In this document: positions 62,623-64,000 of the stretch, piece after piece
Position numbering within the stretch: the first letter of the stretch is position 1
Layout: the number at the start of each line of letters is the position of its first letter
Position numbers and translations under genes: made by a program
From: Haloactinospora alba
GTDB taxonomy: Bacteria; Actinomycetota; Actinomycetes; Streptosporangiales; Streptosporangiaceae
DNA: 64,000 nucleotides
Assembly (NCBI RefSeq): GCF_006717075.1
Contig: NZ_VFQC01000001.1
Span: forward strand, 1,411,501-1,475,500
Reading direction: 5' to 3'
Notes under the pieces: model-generated
The model's input: the letters and a program-made list of their open reading frames with translations, nothing else
What the model was told of the DNA's origin: nothing
Databases searched by the model: none

Positions 62623-62731
62623 TCCCCGTATGCTGCGACGCCACTGCGCAGCGTGATAGGGCTTTCCAGCGCAGGTTCCTGCGGCGGCCCAACCCGTTCG
62701 TTTCGTTTCGCACGTATCCAGGAGAGGAACC

Positions 62732-63952
62732 ATGACCTCCACACGACCCCGTTCCGCCGGGGGGCACTACGGCCGTTACGGCGGCCGTTTCAGCCCGGAA
62801 GCCCTCGTCGCCGCCCTCGACGAGGTGGACCAGCAGTGGGAGCGGCTCAAGAACGACTCCGCGTTCCAGCACGAGCTGGGAGAACTGCTCCGGGAGTACA
62901 GCGGCCGCCCCACTCCCGTGACCGAGGCGGCGAACTTCGCCGCTGAGAGCGGCGGCGCGCGCATCCTGTTGAAACGCGAGGACCTCAACCACACCGGGTC
63001 GCACAAGATCAACAACGTGCTCGGCCAGGCACTGCTCGCCAAGCACATGGGAAAGACCCGTGTCATTGCCGAGACCGGTGCTGGACAGCACGGGGTCGCT
63101 ACCGCGACCGCCTGCGCTCTGCTCGGGTTGGACTGTGTGATCTACATGGGAGAGGAGGACACCCAGCGCCAGGCCCTCAACGTCGCCCGGATACGGATGC
63201 TGGGTTCCGAGGTCGTTCCCGTTGCGATCGGAAGCCGCACCCTCAAGGACGCGGTCAACGAGGCGTTCCGGGACTGGGTGGCCAACGTCGGGACGACCCA
63301 CTACCTCCTGGGGACGGCCGCCGGTCCCCATCCGTTCCCCACCGTGGTGAGCGAGCTGCAACATGTGATCGGGGAGGAAGCCCGAACCCAGGTCACGGAA
63401 CGCACCGGACGGCTGCCCGACGCGGTCGCGGCCTGTGTGGGCGGAGGTTCCAACGCCATCGGGATCTTCGGCGCCTTTCTCGACGACACCGACGTGCGTC
63501 TGTGCGGGTTCGAGGCGGGGGGCGACGGAGTGGAGACCGGAAGGCACGCCGCTTCCATCAGCGGCGGAACGCCGGGAGTCTTCCAGGGCGCACGCACCTA
63601 CATGCTGCAGGACGAGCACGGACAGACCATACCCAGCCACTCCATCTCGGCGGGTCTGGACTACCCCGCTGTGGGTCCGGAACACGCCTGGCTCGCCGAC
63701 AGCGGCCGGGCAACCTACACGCCCGTCTCCGATTCCGAAGCTATGGACGCGTTCGCCCTGCTGTGCCGTACCGAGGGCATCATTCCCGCCATCGAGAGCG
63801 CGCACGCCCTGGCGGGTGCGTGTGCGCTGGGACGGGAGCTCGGTCCGGAGGCGACGATTCTGGTGAACCTGTCCGGTCGGGGAGACAAGGACGTCAACAC
63901 CGCCGCCACGTATTTCGGGCTGGTGAACGAACAGGAAGGGAAACAGGCGTGA
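62732..63952 (+). CDS. trpB: Tryptophan synthase beta chain
   Basis: This 406-aa PLP enzyme condenses indole with serine. The cofactor Lys92 lies in [21 protein letters not shown], the phosphate-binding [22 protein letters not shown] and NLSGRGDKD are intact. ATG 62732 has AGGAGAGG upstream. Its stop overlaps the trpA start (GTGA), so the two subunits are coupled. Confidence 0.96.
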   Translation: MTSTRPRSAGGHYGRYGGRFSPEALVAALDEVDQQWERLKNDSAFQHELGELLREYSGRPTPVTEAANFAAESGGARILLKREDLNHTGSHKINNVLGQALLAKHMGKTRVIAETGAGQHGVATATACALLGLDCVIYMGEEDTQRQALNVARIRMLGSEVVPVAIGSRTLKDAVNEAFRDWVANVGTTHYLLGTAAGPHPFPTVVSELQHVIGEEARTQVTERTGRLPDAVAACVGGGSNAIGIFGAFLDDTDVRLCGFEAGGDGVETGRHAASISGGTPGVFQGARTYMLQDEHGQTIPSHSISAGLDYPAVGPEHAWLADSGRATYTPVSDSEAMDAFALLCRTEGIIPAIESAHALAGACALGRELGPEATILVNLSGRGDKDVNTAATYFGLVNEQEGKQA

Positions 63953-64000
63953 CGGTACTGCACACCACACTGGCGAAGACCCGGGCTGCCGGTAGGGCGG
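63949..64000 (+). CDS. trpA: Tryptophan synthase alpha chain, 5' end only
   Basis: GTG 63949 overlaps the trpB stop by GTGA. The 17 visible codons ([17 protein letters not shown]) fit the start of TrpA, and the trpB-trpA order is standard. The gene continues beyond the window. Confidence 0.85.
   Translation, partial: MTVLHTTLAKTRAAGRA

Larger units (their letters stand above)
61882..62731. other. 850-bp gap between trpC and trpB
   Basis: It holds the candidate trpM-position frame (61983-62366) and a stem-loop at 62592-62622. The rest (about 62370-62590) shows nothing recognisable. No Trp-rich leader peptide or T-box signature was found. Confidence 0.4.

Noticed and set aside
62370-62731. 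Possible T-box or Trp leader peptide before trpB
   Set aside because: No T-box consensus, specifier loop or run of Trp codons is visible.
61997-63970. 657-codon open frame on the minus strand
   Set aside because: It runs antisense through the whole of trpB and shows no domain; it is a GC-rich shadow.

Overview
The window is high-GC actinomycete chromosome. Evidence includes GTG starts and GTGA/ATGA gene overlaps throughout, a SepH-type division protein, the FasR-fabD-fabH-acpP-fabF cluster, a DUF3052/AhpE pair, a mycothiol-dependent-enzyme family gene, DtxR/DmdR-type iron boxes and an actinobacterial ferrochelatase. The gene set and order suggest Nocardiopsaceae or a nearby Streptosporangiales family, but that placement is inference. 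Most of the window is ordinary housekeeping chromosome, not a dense accessory island.

Layout. Positions 1-5400 hold a large regulator-like protein that runs off the left edge, an SseB-family protein, an SGNH esterase and a degenerate EAL-CBS protein. Positions 5571-12180 are the type II fatty-acid synthase locus on the minus strand (fabD, fabH, acpP, fabF, accD6-like) with its activator gene fasR divergent. Two GC-rich hairpins lie between acpP and fabF. Positions 13346-16677 are a GntR/FadR-type regulator divergent from pxpABC (5-oxoprolinase), with a FadR-consensus operator between them. Positions 16699-20165 hold a PhoD-like phosphatase, YjbQ, DUF3052 and a one-Cys peroxiredoxin.

A tRNA-Val(TAC) at 20322 is followed by the decayed 3' end of a tyrosine integrase and a frameshifted maleylpyruvate-isomerase-like gene. 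This looks like the scar of an integrated element. It is followed by an orphan KtrB potassium channel and an unrecognised Cys/His-motif protein behind an unusually T-rich leader.

Positions 25369-32206 carry an aldehyde dehydrogenase and an iron-siderophore locus: a binding lipoprotein plus siderophore-interacting reductase, divergent from two permeases plus an alpha/beta hydrolase. A double iron box sits between them and no ATPase gene is present. Positions 32295-41600 hold Tex, an eRF1-like protein, small membrane proteins, endonuclease IV, Nif3, a zinc-ribbon coiled-coil protein, an RNase H-phosphatase fusion and the RNase P RNA.

Positions 41640-49365 hold a SulP-carbonic anhydrase fusion, a long tandem-repeat membrane-anchored protein, a YbhB-like lipoprotein and a DrrAB-type exporter. 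Positions 49851-57318 hold two bacterial-PH-domain membrane proteins, SepH, a two-helix membrane protein, a sugar-lactone oxidase and ferrochelatase. A 164-bp MITE-like element lies at 57571, just before an inositol monophosphatase. The right end holds hisI and two tryptophan-locus membrane proteins on the minus strand, then DUF2752, trpC, trpB and the start of trpA on the plus strand. trpE is absent from its usual place, and about 850 bp separate trpC from trpB.

No complete new defence or mobile system was found. The best leads are the integrase scar at tRNA-Val, the MITE-like element, the acpP-fabF hairpins, the GntR operator at pxpABC, the perfect tandem repeat in the 680-aa protein and the conserved-looking small ORFs.
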